5,739 nucleotides of DNA, from positions 1 to 5,739 of the forward strand of contig WQYS01000172.1 of NCBI GenBank assembly GCA_009781125.1, in the 5' to 3' direction. Below, in pieces: positions 1 to 5,739 of this stretch. The stretch is from Acidobacteriaceae bacterium. Its GTDB lineage: Bacteria > Acidobacteriota > Terriglobia > Terriglobales > Acidobacteriaceae. The notes under the pieces were generated by a model, which saw nothing but the letters and a program-made list of their open reading frames with translations, was not told the DNA's origin and did no database searches. How positions within the stretch are numbered: the stretch's first letter is position 1; every line of letters begins with the position of its first letter. The position numbers and the translations under genes were made by a program.

Positions 1-644
1 GGCGTCAGGGGCTTCAGCTCGTCGATGGTGATCGCCTGATCGAGCGTGAACGCGCCCGCCTGCGTCCTGCGCAGCGCGCAGAGCTGAGCGCCGCATCCGG
101 CCATCTGGCCCAGCTCGTGCGCCACCGAACGCACATATCCGCCAGCCGAGACCTTCATGGTGAACGTGGCCTCACCGTCCGCAAGCGCGAGCAGGCGAAA
201 GTCGTGAATGACGATGCGCGCCGGTTTTACCGGAACCTCCGCGCCTGCCCGAGCCAGCTTGTGCGCGGGTACGCCGTTGATCTTCTTGGCGGAGTAGACT
301 GGCGGCATCTGGTCCATCTCGCCGCGGAAGTGCTCCGCCAGCCGGGTCAGTTCGCTGAGAGAAAGCGTCAGCGGCTGCGCAGCCGTTGTAGCCTCGCCTT
401 CGCAGTCAAAGGTGTCGGTGGCGAACCCGAAGCGGATGCGGCCTTCATAGGACTTGTCCGCCTGGTCGAAGAACTGCGCCAGCCGCGTGTAGCGTCCGAG
501 CAGCAGAGGCAACACTCCGGTTGCCATGGGGTCAAGGGTTCCGAGATGGCCGATTGACTTCTCCCCCGCCACGCGCCGGACGATGGCGACAGCATCATGC
601 GAGGTCATGCCTGAAGGTTTATCGAGTACCAGCAGTCCATTCAT
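1..644 (-). CDS. truB: tRNA pseudouridine(55) synthase TruB (partial, C-terminus beyond left edge)
   Basis: TruB converts uridine 55 in the T-loop of most tRNAs to pseudouridine, in the cytoplasm. The 214 complete codons visible begin MNGLLVLDKPSGMTSHD, the family's usual N-terminus, which fixes the ATG at 644-642. The catalytic motif GTLDPMATGVLPLL lies at about residues 35-48, with D38 as the nucleophilic aspartate (E. coli D48). KSYEGRIRFG supplies the active-site tyrosine Y67, PPVYSAKKINGVPAHKLAR (114-132) is another family block, and SAGGYVRSVAHELG (166-179) carries the conserved Tyr-x-Arg pair Y170/R172. The family is about 230-310 residues long, so the C-terminal end, including any PUA-like tail, lies outside the window. 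No good Shine-Dalgarno sequence is visible before the ATG. It is the first gene of its unit, divergent from the plus-strand genes, with a strong hairpin 39 nt upstream of the start. The identification is firm. Confidence 0.97.
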   Translation of the reverse strand, partial: MNGLLVLDKPSGMTSHDAVAIVRRVAGEKSIGHLGTLDPMATGVLPLLLGRYTRLAQFFDQADKSYEGRIRFGFATDTFDCEGEATTAAQPLTLSLSELTRLAEHFRGEMDQMPPVYSAKKINGVPAHKLARAGAEVPVKPARIVIHDFRLLALADGEATFTMKVSAGGYVRSVAHELGQMAGCGAQLCALRRTQAGAFTLDQAITIDELKPLT

Positions 645-683
645 GTATGGACTAGTGTAAATGGCTGGAGATACTCTGGGTGC

Positions 684-720
684 CCCACACATGACGCAGT
701 TTTATCGCGTCATGTGTGGG
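684..720. repeat. Perfect inverted repeat / hairpin in the truB divergent intergenic region
   Basis: The arms 684-697 (CCCACACATGACGC) and 707-720 (GCGTCATGTGTGGG) are exact reverse complements: a 14-bp stem with a 9-nt loop at 698-706. On the plus strand the 3' arm is followed by ATCTTTTG, only a short T-run, so it is a poor intrinsic terminator. Moreover, no plus-strand gene ends before it. On the minus strand it would fold within or just ahead of the truB leader. It is flanked on the left by CTGGGTGC. The whole resembles REP-like palindromic repeats that I recall from Acidobacteriaceae intergenic regions, but that is memory, not a search. Alternatives are an mRNA leader hairpin or a regulator site. 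Confidence 0.75.
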
Positions 721-744
721 ATCTTTTGCCACATAAGCATCCCT

Positions 745-758
745 GTCGCCGCGGCGAC
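745..758. promoter_or_regulatory. Perfect 14-bp DNA palindrome, possible operator
   Basis: GTCGCCGCGGCGAC is identical to its own reverse complement, with its centre between 751 and 752. It sits between the hairpin and the start of the plus-strand membrane protein gene, about 85 bp upstream of that start, where a dimeric regulator could bind. With no loop it would not make a normal RNA hairpin. Under uniform base composition about 0.35 such palindromes are expected by chance in the whole window, and GC richness raises that. The regulatory role is therefore only a suggestion. Confidence 0.25.
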
Positions 759-842
759 CGATGAAACCGCCATGTACGGAGTACCCCGTTCTTACTTCCG
801 TTCATACTTACATTTGTAGAAGTGCGCTAACCTTTTGAGGAT

Positions 843-1472
843 ATGTATTTTTCCAGAACCATAGCCATTCTGGTGCTGTTGACGGCGGCGATATTCGTGC
901 TCCGGTTTTTCTGGCGGCGTCTGCCGGGACGCCTGCGAGCCGCGCTGCTTACCGCCGCTGGCATCTGCGTCATGTTGCAGGTGCTCATGATCCTCTCGCG
1001 CTGGAGTCTCACCTCCAACCTTGCGAACACGCTGATGTACTGGGCCGCCGCCGCGAGTTACCTGCTGATCCTTATGCGCTTCAGCCTGGTGCGTCCACGA
1101 TGGCTGACTGCTTTCTGCGCTGTGGTTCTGCTGCTTCCTATCTTCTCGGCCTCAGTGCTGCTTCCATTGATGGAGATTTTCTACTACAAGGACACCGACT
1201 ACTTCAGCATCGGCAAGCCCTATCTGTGCGAACGCCGTCCCTGGGGAGGACGGCGCATGCCGAAGAACTACGGCTTCAGCGTAAGCGTCTTTTACGAGCC
1301 GCGGCTGGCGCCATTCCTGAAGCATCGCCTGCGCGGCAGCGCATTCAATATCGACCAGTGCCAGGCAACCGCATCGACCGCCGTGGTATACGAAAGCTCC
1401 GACGAGATTCTGTTTCATTGCCCGGCAAATCCGCGAGGCAACGCCGTCAATCATATTCTGCCTTTGAAGTAG
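843..1472 (+). CDS. Unrecognised four-helix membrane protein with a cysteine-containing C-terminal domain
   Basis: I do not recognise this 209-residue protein. It has four hydrophobic stretches at about residues 6-24, 31-51, 60-80 and 88-113, then a soluble tail of about 95 residues. The first and third loops are rich in arginine (RRLPGRLR, 25-32; RFSLVRPRW, 79-87) and the second is not. By the positive-inside rule, this puts both termini, and so the tail, outside the cytoplasm. The tail holds three cysteines (C129, C173, C193), compatible with a disulfide in an oxidising compartment, plus an Arg/Gly-rich stretch, CERRPWGGRR (129-138). The chosen ATG has GAGG at 837-840, only 2 nt away, so spacing is poor. 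The start is favoured because it is the first ATG and puts a complete first helix in frame. The marC-like gene begins 44 nt after its stop on the same strand, suggesting one transcript. Membrane location is likely; function is unknown. Confidence 0.8.
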   Translation: MYFSRTIAILVLLTAAIFVLRFFWRRLPGRLRAALLTAAGICVMLQVLMILSRWSLTSNLANTLMYWAAAASYLLILMRFSLVRPRWLTAFCAVVLLLPIFSASVLLPLMEIFYYKDTDYFSIGKPYLCERRPWGGRRMPKNYGFSVSVFYEPRLAPFLKHRLRGSAFNIDQCQATASTAVVYESSDEILFHCPANPRGNAVNHILPLK

Positions 1473-1516
1473 CCTGCGATGGATAATCTGGACGAGTGGG
1501 TAGAATGGTATGAGAT

Positions 1517-2185
1517 ATGTTAGTGTGGAACTCCTTTCTGATAGCGTTCGGCGCGCTGCTGCCTATTCTTAATCCATTTGGCTCGGCCCTGGTGTTTCTG
1601 GGATTGGTAGGAGAGGTTCCGCCTGCCGTCTACCGCTCGCTGGCGCGCAAGATTGCTATCAATAACGCTATATTTCTGGGTATCTTCGAGCTTCTTGGCT
1701 CCGCCATTCTGCACTTCTTCGGGATATCGCTGCCCATTGTCCAGCTTGCGGGCGGCATTGTCATTGCCATTATGGGATGGTCCGTGCTGAACAAGGAAAG
1801 CTCCGAGGCCAGCGTCAAGGACAAGCGCAACCAAACTTCAGATATCGATTTTCGCCATCTTCGCGCGCAGACGTTTTACCCACTTACGTTTCCCTTGACG
1901 TCGGGCCCCGGCACTCTAGTGGTGCTGCTTACGCTGAGCGCGCGTTTTTCCGATCCTGACAGATCGGTTACGCTACTCGGTCATCTGGGACTTTATATAG
2001 CCGTCCTGGTTTTGAGCGTGATCGTATACCTCTCCTTCGCCTATGCGGCCACGATCACGAAGAAGATTCCACAGTCTACGGCGCACGGAATCCTGCGCGT
2101 CGTCTCGTTTATCCTGATGTGCATCGGCGTGCAGATAGCCTGGAACGGCCTTGCCGTCTTACTGCCCGAGGTTGCGAAACACTGA
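1517..2185 (+). CDS. MarC/UPF0056-family integral membrane protein
   Basis: This 222-residue protein has the MarC-family pattern of six membrane helices split into two sets of three by a polar loop. Helices fall at about 3-30, 46-68, 72-91, 121-142, 152-177 and 190-216, and the charged loop at 92-117. Both halves carry the family's signature turns: LLPILNPFGSA near residues 14-24, and YPLTFPLTSGPGT at 121-133, where the short polar motif sits at the start of the second bundle. Length matches the usual 200-220. E. coli MarC was once linked to multiple antibiotic resistance, but that role was not upheld. The family's transport substrate is not established, so no symbol is given. The ATG lacks a strong Shine-Dalgarno; an earlier in-frame ATG at 1505 is ruled out by TGA two codons on. 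It probably shares a transcript with the membrane gene ending 44 nt upstream, and it ends 9 bp from a convergent gene. Confidence 0.93.
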   Translation: MLVWNSFLIAFGALLPILNPFGSALVFLGLVGEVPPAVYRSLARKIAINNAIFLGIFELLGSAILHFFGISLPIVQLAGGIVIAIMGWSVLNKESSEASVKDKRNQTSDIDFRHLRAQTFYPLTFPLTSGPGTLVVLLTLSARFSDPDRSVTLLGHLGLYIAVLVLSVIVYLSFAYAATITKKIPQSTAHGILRVVSFILMCIGVQIAWNGLAVLLPEVAKH

Positions 2186-2194
2186 AAGTAATTG

Positions 2195-4204
2195 CTACTG
2201 CTTTTTCAGCACGGCTGTTCCCTTTTCATCCATAAGAATTGCAGCCTGCATCTTACGGAAATCCGCGGCGCGATCAGCGGGAAGCTCTACTTTGCGAATC
2301 GTGTATTCCCTTTCGTAGTGAAGCGCGTTTTCCTTCGCCGTAACGGATGAGTGATAGCTGGCAAAGTCCATGTTCAGGCTTACAGGATCAGGTGTTTCAT
2401 CAACCACGTAACCAGAAGGCAAGGCGATGTCGAAGACATCGCGCCAGCTTCCGGTTGCTTTGAGATTAATAGGAACCGTTCGCGGCTTATCGTCATAAGC
2501 TGCCGCCAGAGCTCCGACAACACGCGGACGAACCAGTAGCAGAGGTCCGGCTGCGCGTGCATAGCTTGCTTCTGTAACTCCATAGCGGATTTCGAGTGGC
2601 TTATCGAGCGTGGCTGGCCTGGTAAATGAAAAAGAATCCAGAGTAACTCCAGGCAGCATCGAAGCTACGTGTTTCTCCCACCATTTGCGGCGTTCGTCTT
2701 CATCGGTAAACTTCAAAAAATCTCTTAATTCCGCGCCGTCCGTACCTATGTGTTTTGTCTCCACCGTGCCCGAGAGAGTTCCATCGGCGGACAACTTGAA
2801 TGTGCCTTTTTGTTCGGTCCCATTGCTGTCCGGATCGAGAACAGGCAGAGCTATAATCTGGCTCGATGCTCCGCGAGCCAGCAATCCATAACCGCCTTGC
2901 AGATAAGAAGGAAGATTGCCCGCCGGAGTTTGATCGTTGGTGGGATCGAAGATCAGGTAGCGCTTGCCATCCTTCGCCTTGACAACAGCCATCCATCGCG
3001 GATCCTTCACGTCCTCCGGCAGCTCAATCGCAGTTATCATGTGATTGCCATACATCGACGGCGCTGCCGGATCGACAACTCCGCGCCTGGTATCCACAAG
3101 CATGTAATAAGCGCGAATACCGGCAACCTGCAGCATCGAGATCAGCAAAGTAGTTTTATCTTTGCAATCGCCGTATTGATTGCGAAAGATATCCGGCGCA
3201 CGATTAGACTGCAAGCCGCCTATGCCTCGCTCAACTATAAAATACCGGATATTCTTCTGAATAAATTCTGTAATTCGACTTACATTTGTATAGAAATCTG
3301 CAGTTCCGGCAATCAGGCTTTCGGTTTTCGCTGTAATCTCCGGCGACGGGTCGGGACGATTCTTTTGCAGGTCTGTTGTCCACTGCCCAATGGCGCGCCA
3401 CTGGCTATCAACGCCTTCCACTGCGGCTTCGCCCCACTGAACAGACATGCGCGCCGCTAAAGCGCTCCATTTAGGAGGAGAAGGAATATCGCGTAGTGTC
3501 AGCGCGGGCATATTGCGAATCTCCCATCGCCAGTGGTTAGGAGCGGCTTCAACCGGAGTAACTGCCTTGTAGTTATGCCATGCCTGGGAGTACGCGCGTC
3601 CCGGCGGCAAATCCAGTTCCATCGCCTGGTATACCACTGGAGTACGGGATTGAATCTGCCAGATATTCTCGCGCATGTAGGGAGCCATTAATTCTTCAGA
3701 TTCGCACACGACTGTAGCTCCCACGTCTACGGCAGGAGGGTGCGCTACGCGCGTCTTATCCGTACTAAGCATAATAGGAATGCCGACGCTGCCCATTTCC
3801 GTAAAATCCGTATCTTTAGCCTGGAATTGTTTACCGTCGGCGGTAATAGTCCACGCATGAAAGTAGTTGATCTTTTGATCTATATCGTAGGTAACGCTAC
3901 ATGCGGCGCGCCTTCCCTGCGGCTTCAGAACACGAATCAGTTCTCGCTCGCGCTCTGTCGCCCGGCCTTCGGCATCGATAGTTTCCACATATTCATCGTA
4001 TAAAATGACCGTGCTGGCATCATTAACAAGATCGCCGATTGGTGTGGGCGTCTTGTTGGCATCGAGCGCCCACTGCGGAACATCAAGCTGCTTCTTATTC
4101 CCGAACCCCTTATCTTTGCCAAGTCCGCCAGCAGCGCACGGCATGGAAAAGAGAACCGAAAATAAAATGGCAAGAAGAAATTCGCAGCGCTTACCGAACC
4201 ACAT
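2195..4204 (-). CDS. Secreted DUF3857 / transglutaminase-like protein with intact catalytic triad
   Basis: This is a 669-residue exported protein. The N-terminus (MWFGKRCEF then a hydrophobic run to about residue 20, then PCAAGG) is a signal peptide, probably cut near residue 25. The cysteine there follows a proline and does not make a lipobox. Residues about 60-240 form the beta-rich DUF3857 region. About 295-435 form the transglutaminase-like (papain-fold) core. The triad is visible: C347 in YGDCKDKTTLL (codon 3166-3164), H388 in GNHMITAIEL (3043-3041) and D420 in FDPTN (2947-2945). The C-terminal part (about 460-660) is the beta-rich tail common in these proteins. In this family the core may act as a protease, peptidase or amide-forming enzyme; the substrate is unknown. 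The start has AAGGA 11 nt upstream, inside the end of the preceding gene, so translation is probably coupled to it. Family assignment is strong, substrate unknown. Confidence 0.92.
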   Translation of the reverse strand: MWFGKRCEFLLAILFSVLFSMPCAAGGLGKDKGFGNKKQLDVPQWALDANKTPTPIGDLVNDASTVILYDEYVETIDAEGRATERERELIRVLKPQGRRAACSVTYDIDQKINYFHAWTITADGKQFQAKDTDFTEMGSVGIPIMLSTDKTRVAHPPAVDVGATVVCESEELMAPYMRENIWQIQSRTPVVYQAMELDLPPGRAYSQAWHNYKAVTPVEAAPNHWRWEIRNMPALTLRDIPSPPKWSALAARMSVQWGEAAVEGVDSQWRAIGQWTTDLQKNRPDPSPEITAKTESLIAGTADFYTNVSRITEFIQKNIRYFIVERGIGGLQSNRAPDIFRNQYGDCKDKTTLLISMLQVAGIRAYYMLVDTRRGVVDPAAPSMYGNHMITAIELPEDVKDPRWMAVVKAKDGKRYLIFDPTNDQTPAGNLPSYLQGGYGLLARGASSQIIALPVLDPDSNGTEQKGTFKLSADGTLSGTVETKHIGTDGAELRDFLKFTDEDERRKWWEKHVASMLPGVTLDSFSFTRPATLDKPLEIRYGVTEASYARAAGPLLLVRPRVVGALAAAYDDKPRTVPINLKATGSWRDVFDIALPSGYVVDETPDPVSLNMDFASYHSSVTAKENALHYEREYTIRKVELPADRAADFRKMQAAILMDEKGTAVLKKQ

Positions 4205-4209
4205 AATAA

Positions 4210-5739
4210 TTAATTTCCTTTTGCATCTCCATCACGAGTAAGTACAACCTGTTGCTGGTCCGCTGTAGCTACCTTCAGATAGAAGTCATGCAAGCCGGTG
4301 TAGGCCTCTGGTTTCAATAGAATAAAATTGTGCGCCAGAGCGCGCGAAACAGTTACTGTATCTTTTTTCTGCTCCGACACGATCTTCATGACGGCAATGT
4401 TCTCCCAGTTGTGGTCTGTTGCCTGAGGCATGCTCTCAACCGAATAACCAGCCGGGATACTATACTCCACACTGTCAGTGTCAAGCCTGGCGTACTGCAC
4501 ATCAATGGGCGCAAAACGCTTCTGCTCGGAGACAAAAGGATGCTTGCCGCGCGACTGGAAGAAGGAGCCCGGCAGAAACACGCGCTTGCCTGTCACCGTT
4601 CCCATGTTCCCGCTGATGTCTACGATAGCGAGCAGATTAGAATCCGGATTGTCCATGCCGAGGAAATGATTCAACTCTGCCTCTACGCCGTCGGGCATGT
4701 CGCCGCGAAGAGATTCATTGAACCGCTTCTTGACCTCATCGGCGTCATTGCGTAGAGCAAGCTGCCTCCAGCGCAGAGCCTCCGGGCCAGTCATTACGAC
4801 CGAAATGCTTCCGGTGATCATGCCCGTAGGGTCAAGCTCGACTTGGGCCACACGGTTCACGACGGCGTCTGTATAGTTGTTGGCTGGAACCGATATAAAA
4901 GCAGCTCCTTTCTCCGAGCCTCCGAAGCCGCTGGCTAAGTAATGCCACCATGCCATCTGTCCAAAGGGACACATCGCCTGACCCGGATCGAGATAGACTT
5001 TCTTGCCATCGATCTCGACGATAGCAATGTTGTCATTAAGTTGGCGGCTGGAGAGGTACTGCACATTAAATATCGTGTAGGCACGGTTGGCGACCACGCC
5101 AGGCCATGCCTTCAGACCGGCTGCGCGGGCCAGTCCTACATAGAGCAATGCAAGCTGATCTCCCGTGCCGCTCTTCTGATTCCAGACGTCCGCAGCATTC
5201 TTGGCGTCCTTTAAGTTTTCAGCCTTGAGTTCTGACTCGGACCTCTTGCGGCTGAAGTCGGTATTGTCCAGCTTCATCACGGCGGCGTATATCTTGCGCG
5301 CCTTTTGTTCCTGCGTATCCGTCGGCGCGACCAGTTCAGCAACTGCGGGACTCAACTGCTTGGCAGAGTCGATAAAGCTATTCGTGTCTTTCTCCCACTG
5401 CTTGCCTGCCCCTTTCCAGTAATCTCCCCCCGACATAGCATCGGAGTAATAAAACCGCACGCCCCATTTCAGCGTATTGAGCGGCGGCGTCCAGTCTTCG
5501 TCCGTAAGCGCCGGAATGTCCGTCAGGTCCAGCATATAGCGTCCTTGTGTATCCACCTTCACCTTGTCCAGATCAAACCCGGTGGTAGCCCACATCAGCC
5601 GATTCAGATAGTTGCCTTTGCTGTCCACGATCTTACGCATCATTCCAACCGGCGCCGGCTTATACACGTAGTGCGCTTTATGGATGAAGTACGGCTCCTG
5701 AATCTCCCACTGGGGGCTGAAGTACCAGTTGTCGCCATA
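4210..5739 (-). CDS. DUF3857/transglutaminase-like paralogue with degenerate active site (partial, N-terminus beyond right edge)
   Basis: The reading frame is open from its TAA stop (4212-4210) to the window edge, giving 509 visible residues. A GTG at 5667-5665 is an internal valine rather than the start, because family-like sequence (WEIQEPYFIHKAHYVY) continues upstream of it. That stretch matches in style the WQIQSRTPVVYQAMEL segment of the downstream gene's DUF3857 region. The transglutaminase-like core follows, but where Cys is expected this protein reads SGTGDQLALLYVGLARAAG (Q at 5157-5155). Where His is expected it reads RQLNDNIAIVEI (around 5034-5029). Only the Asp of VYLDPGQ (4989-4987) remains. 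The C-terminal end AYTGLHDFYLKVATADQQQVVL (visible residues about 479-500) is typical of the family. It is probably exported like its neighbour, but the signal peptide lies outside the window. It is likely a non-catalytic, binding or scaffold form, made from the same transcript as the gene 5 nt downstream. Confidence 0.9.
   Translation of the reverse strand, partial: YGDNWYFSPQWEIQEPYFIHKAHYVYKPAPVGMMRKIVDSKGNYLNRLMWATTGFDLDKVKVDTQGRYMLDLTDIPALTDEDWTPPLNTLKWGVRFYYSDAMSGGDYWKGAGKQWEKDTNSFIDSAKQLSPAVAELVAPTDTQEQKARKIYAAVMKLDNTDFSRKRSESELKAENLKDAKNAADVWNQKSGTGDQLALLYVGLARAAGLKAWPGVVANRAYTIFNVQYLSSRQLNDNIAIVEIDGKKVYLDPGQAMCPFGQMAWWHYLASGFGGSEKGAAFISVPANNYTDAVVNRVAQVELDPTGMITGSISVVMTGPEALRWRQLALRNDADEVKKRFNESLRGDMPDGVEAELNHFLGMDNPDSNLLAIVDISGNMGTVTGKRVFLPGSFFQSRGKHPFVSEQKRFAPIDVQYARLDTDSVEYSIPAGYSVESMPQATDHNWENIAVMKIVSEQKKDTVTVSRALAHNFILLKPEAYTGLHDFYLKVATADQQQVVLTRDGDAKGN
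4216..4220 (-). promoter_or_regulatory. Shine-Dalgarno of the 669-residue transglutaminase-like gene, inside the upstream gene
   Basis: AAGGA on the minus strand lies 11 nt before the ATG at 4204-4202 and falls within the last codons (Lys-Gly-Asn-stop) of the upstream gene. Only 5 nt separate that TAA from the ATG. Ribosomes terminating on the first gene would cover this site, which points to translational coupling. The spacing is somewhat long but workable. Confidence 0.6.

Noticed and set aside
117..557. 146-codon open frame on the plus strand
   Set aside because: It lies antisense to truB, whose minus-strand translation contains all the expected family motifs; the plus-strand protein has no recognisable features.
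684..727. Rho-independent terminator for the plus strand
   Set aside because: The stem is strong, but it is followed only by ATCTTTTG, and no plus-strand gene lies upstream to terminate.
776..789. Imperfect palindrome ACGGAGTACCCCGT in the divergent region
   Set aside because: One mismatched pair in seven; too weak to call an operator without comparative data.
808..818. TTACATTTGTA shared with about 3280-3290
   Set aside because: A 12-base match between two places in a window this size is expected about once by chance, and the second copy is inside a coding region.
2182..2209. Possible bidirectional terminator CTGAAAG...CTTTTTCAG
   Set aside because: The stem is only 6-7 bp, A/T-rich, with a loop of about a dozen bases and no U-tract after it on either strand.
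2750..3460. 236-codon plus-strand open frame antisense to the transglutaminase-like gene
   Set aside because: It overlaps the core with the intact Cys-His triad on the other strand, and its own protein has no family pattern; it is an antisense shadow.
4330..4755. 141-codon plus-strand open frame antisense to the degenerate paralogue
   Set aside because: It covers the clearly conserved C-terminal half of the minus-strand gene and shows no protein features of its own.
5665..5667. GTG as start codon of the right-hand minus-strand gene
   Set aside because: The frame stays open to the window edge and the upstream residues match the DUF3857 region; the protein would otherwise lack its N-terminal domain and signal peptide.

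Overview
The window looks like ordinary chromosomal DNA from a Gram-negative bacterium of moderately high GC. The phylum Acidobacteriota (Acidobacteriaceae-like) is my best guess. It rests on the tandem large DUF3857/transglutaminase-like secreted proteins, the style of the TruB and MarC proteins, and a 'GGGTGCCCCA...' intergenic hairpin that resembles repeats I recall from that group. No rRNA or other decisive marker is present, so this is inference.

Layout. Positions 1-644 (minus) hold the 5' part of truB, a tRNA pseudouridine-55 synthase, which runs off the left edge. Positions 645-842 are a divergent intergenic region with a perfect 14-bp-stem hairpin and a separate perfect 14-bp palindrome. 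Positions 843-1472 (plus) encode an unrecognised protein with four predicted membrane segments and a cysteine-containing C-terminal domain. Positions 1517-2185 (plus) encode a MarC/UPF0056-family six-helix membrane protein, probably co-transcribed with it. After a 9-bp convergent gap, 2195-4204 (minus) encodes a secreted 669-residue DUF3857 plus transglutaminase-like protein with an intact Cys-His-Asp triad. It follows, 5 nt downstream, a second minus-strand protein of the same general type (4210 to the right edge). In that protein the catalytic Cys and His are replaced and only the Asp remains.

How the genes fit together. The two minus-strand transglutaminase-like genes form one translationally coupled unit, and their products probably act in the periplasm or at the outer surface. 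The pairing of an apparently active enzyme with a catalytically degenerate paralogue is the most interesting biological point here. The plus-strand pair are both membrane proteins of unknown or poorly defined function. truB is a housekeeping gene transcribed away from them. I found no mobile element, CRISPR array, tRNA, phage gene or recognisable defence system, and I do not think the window holds a dramatic new system.
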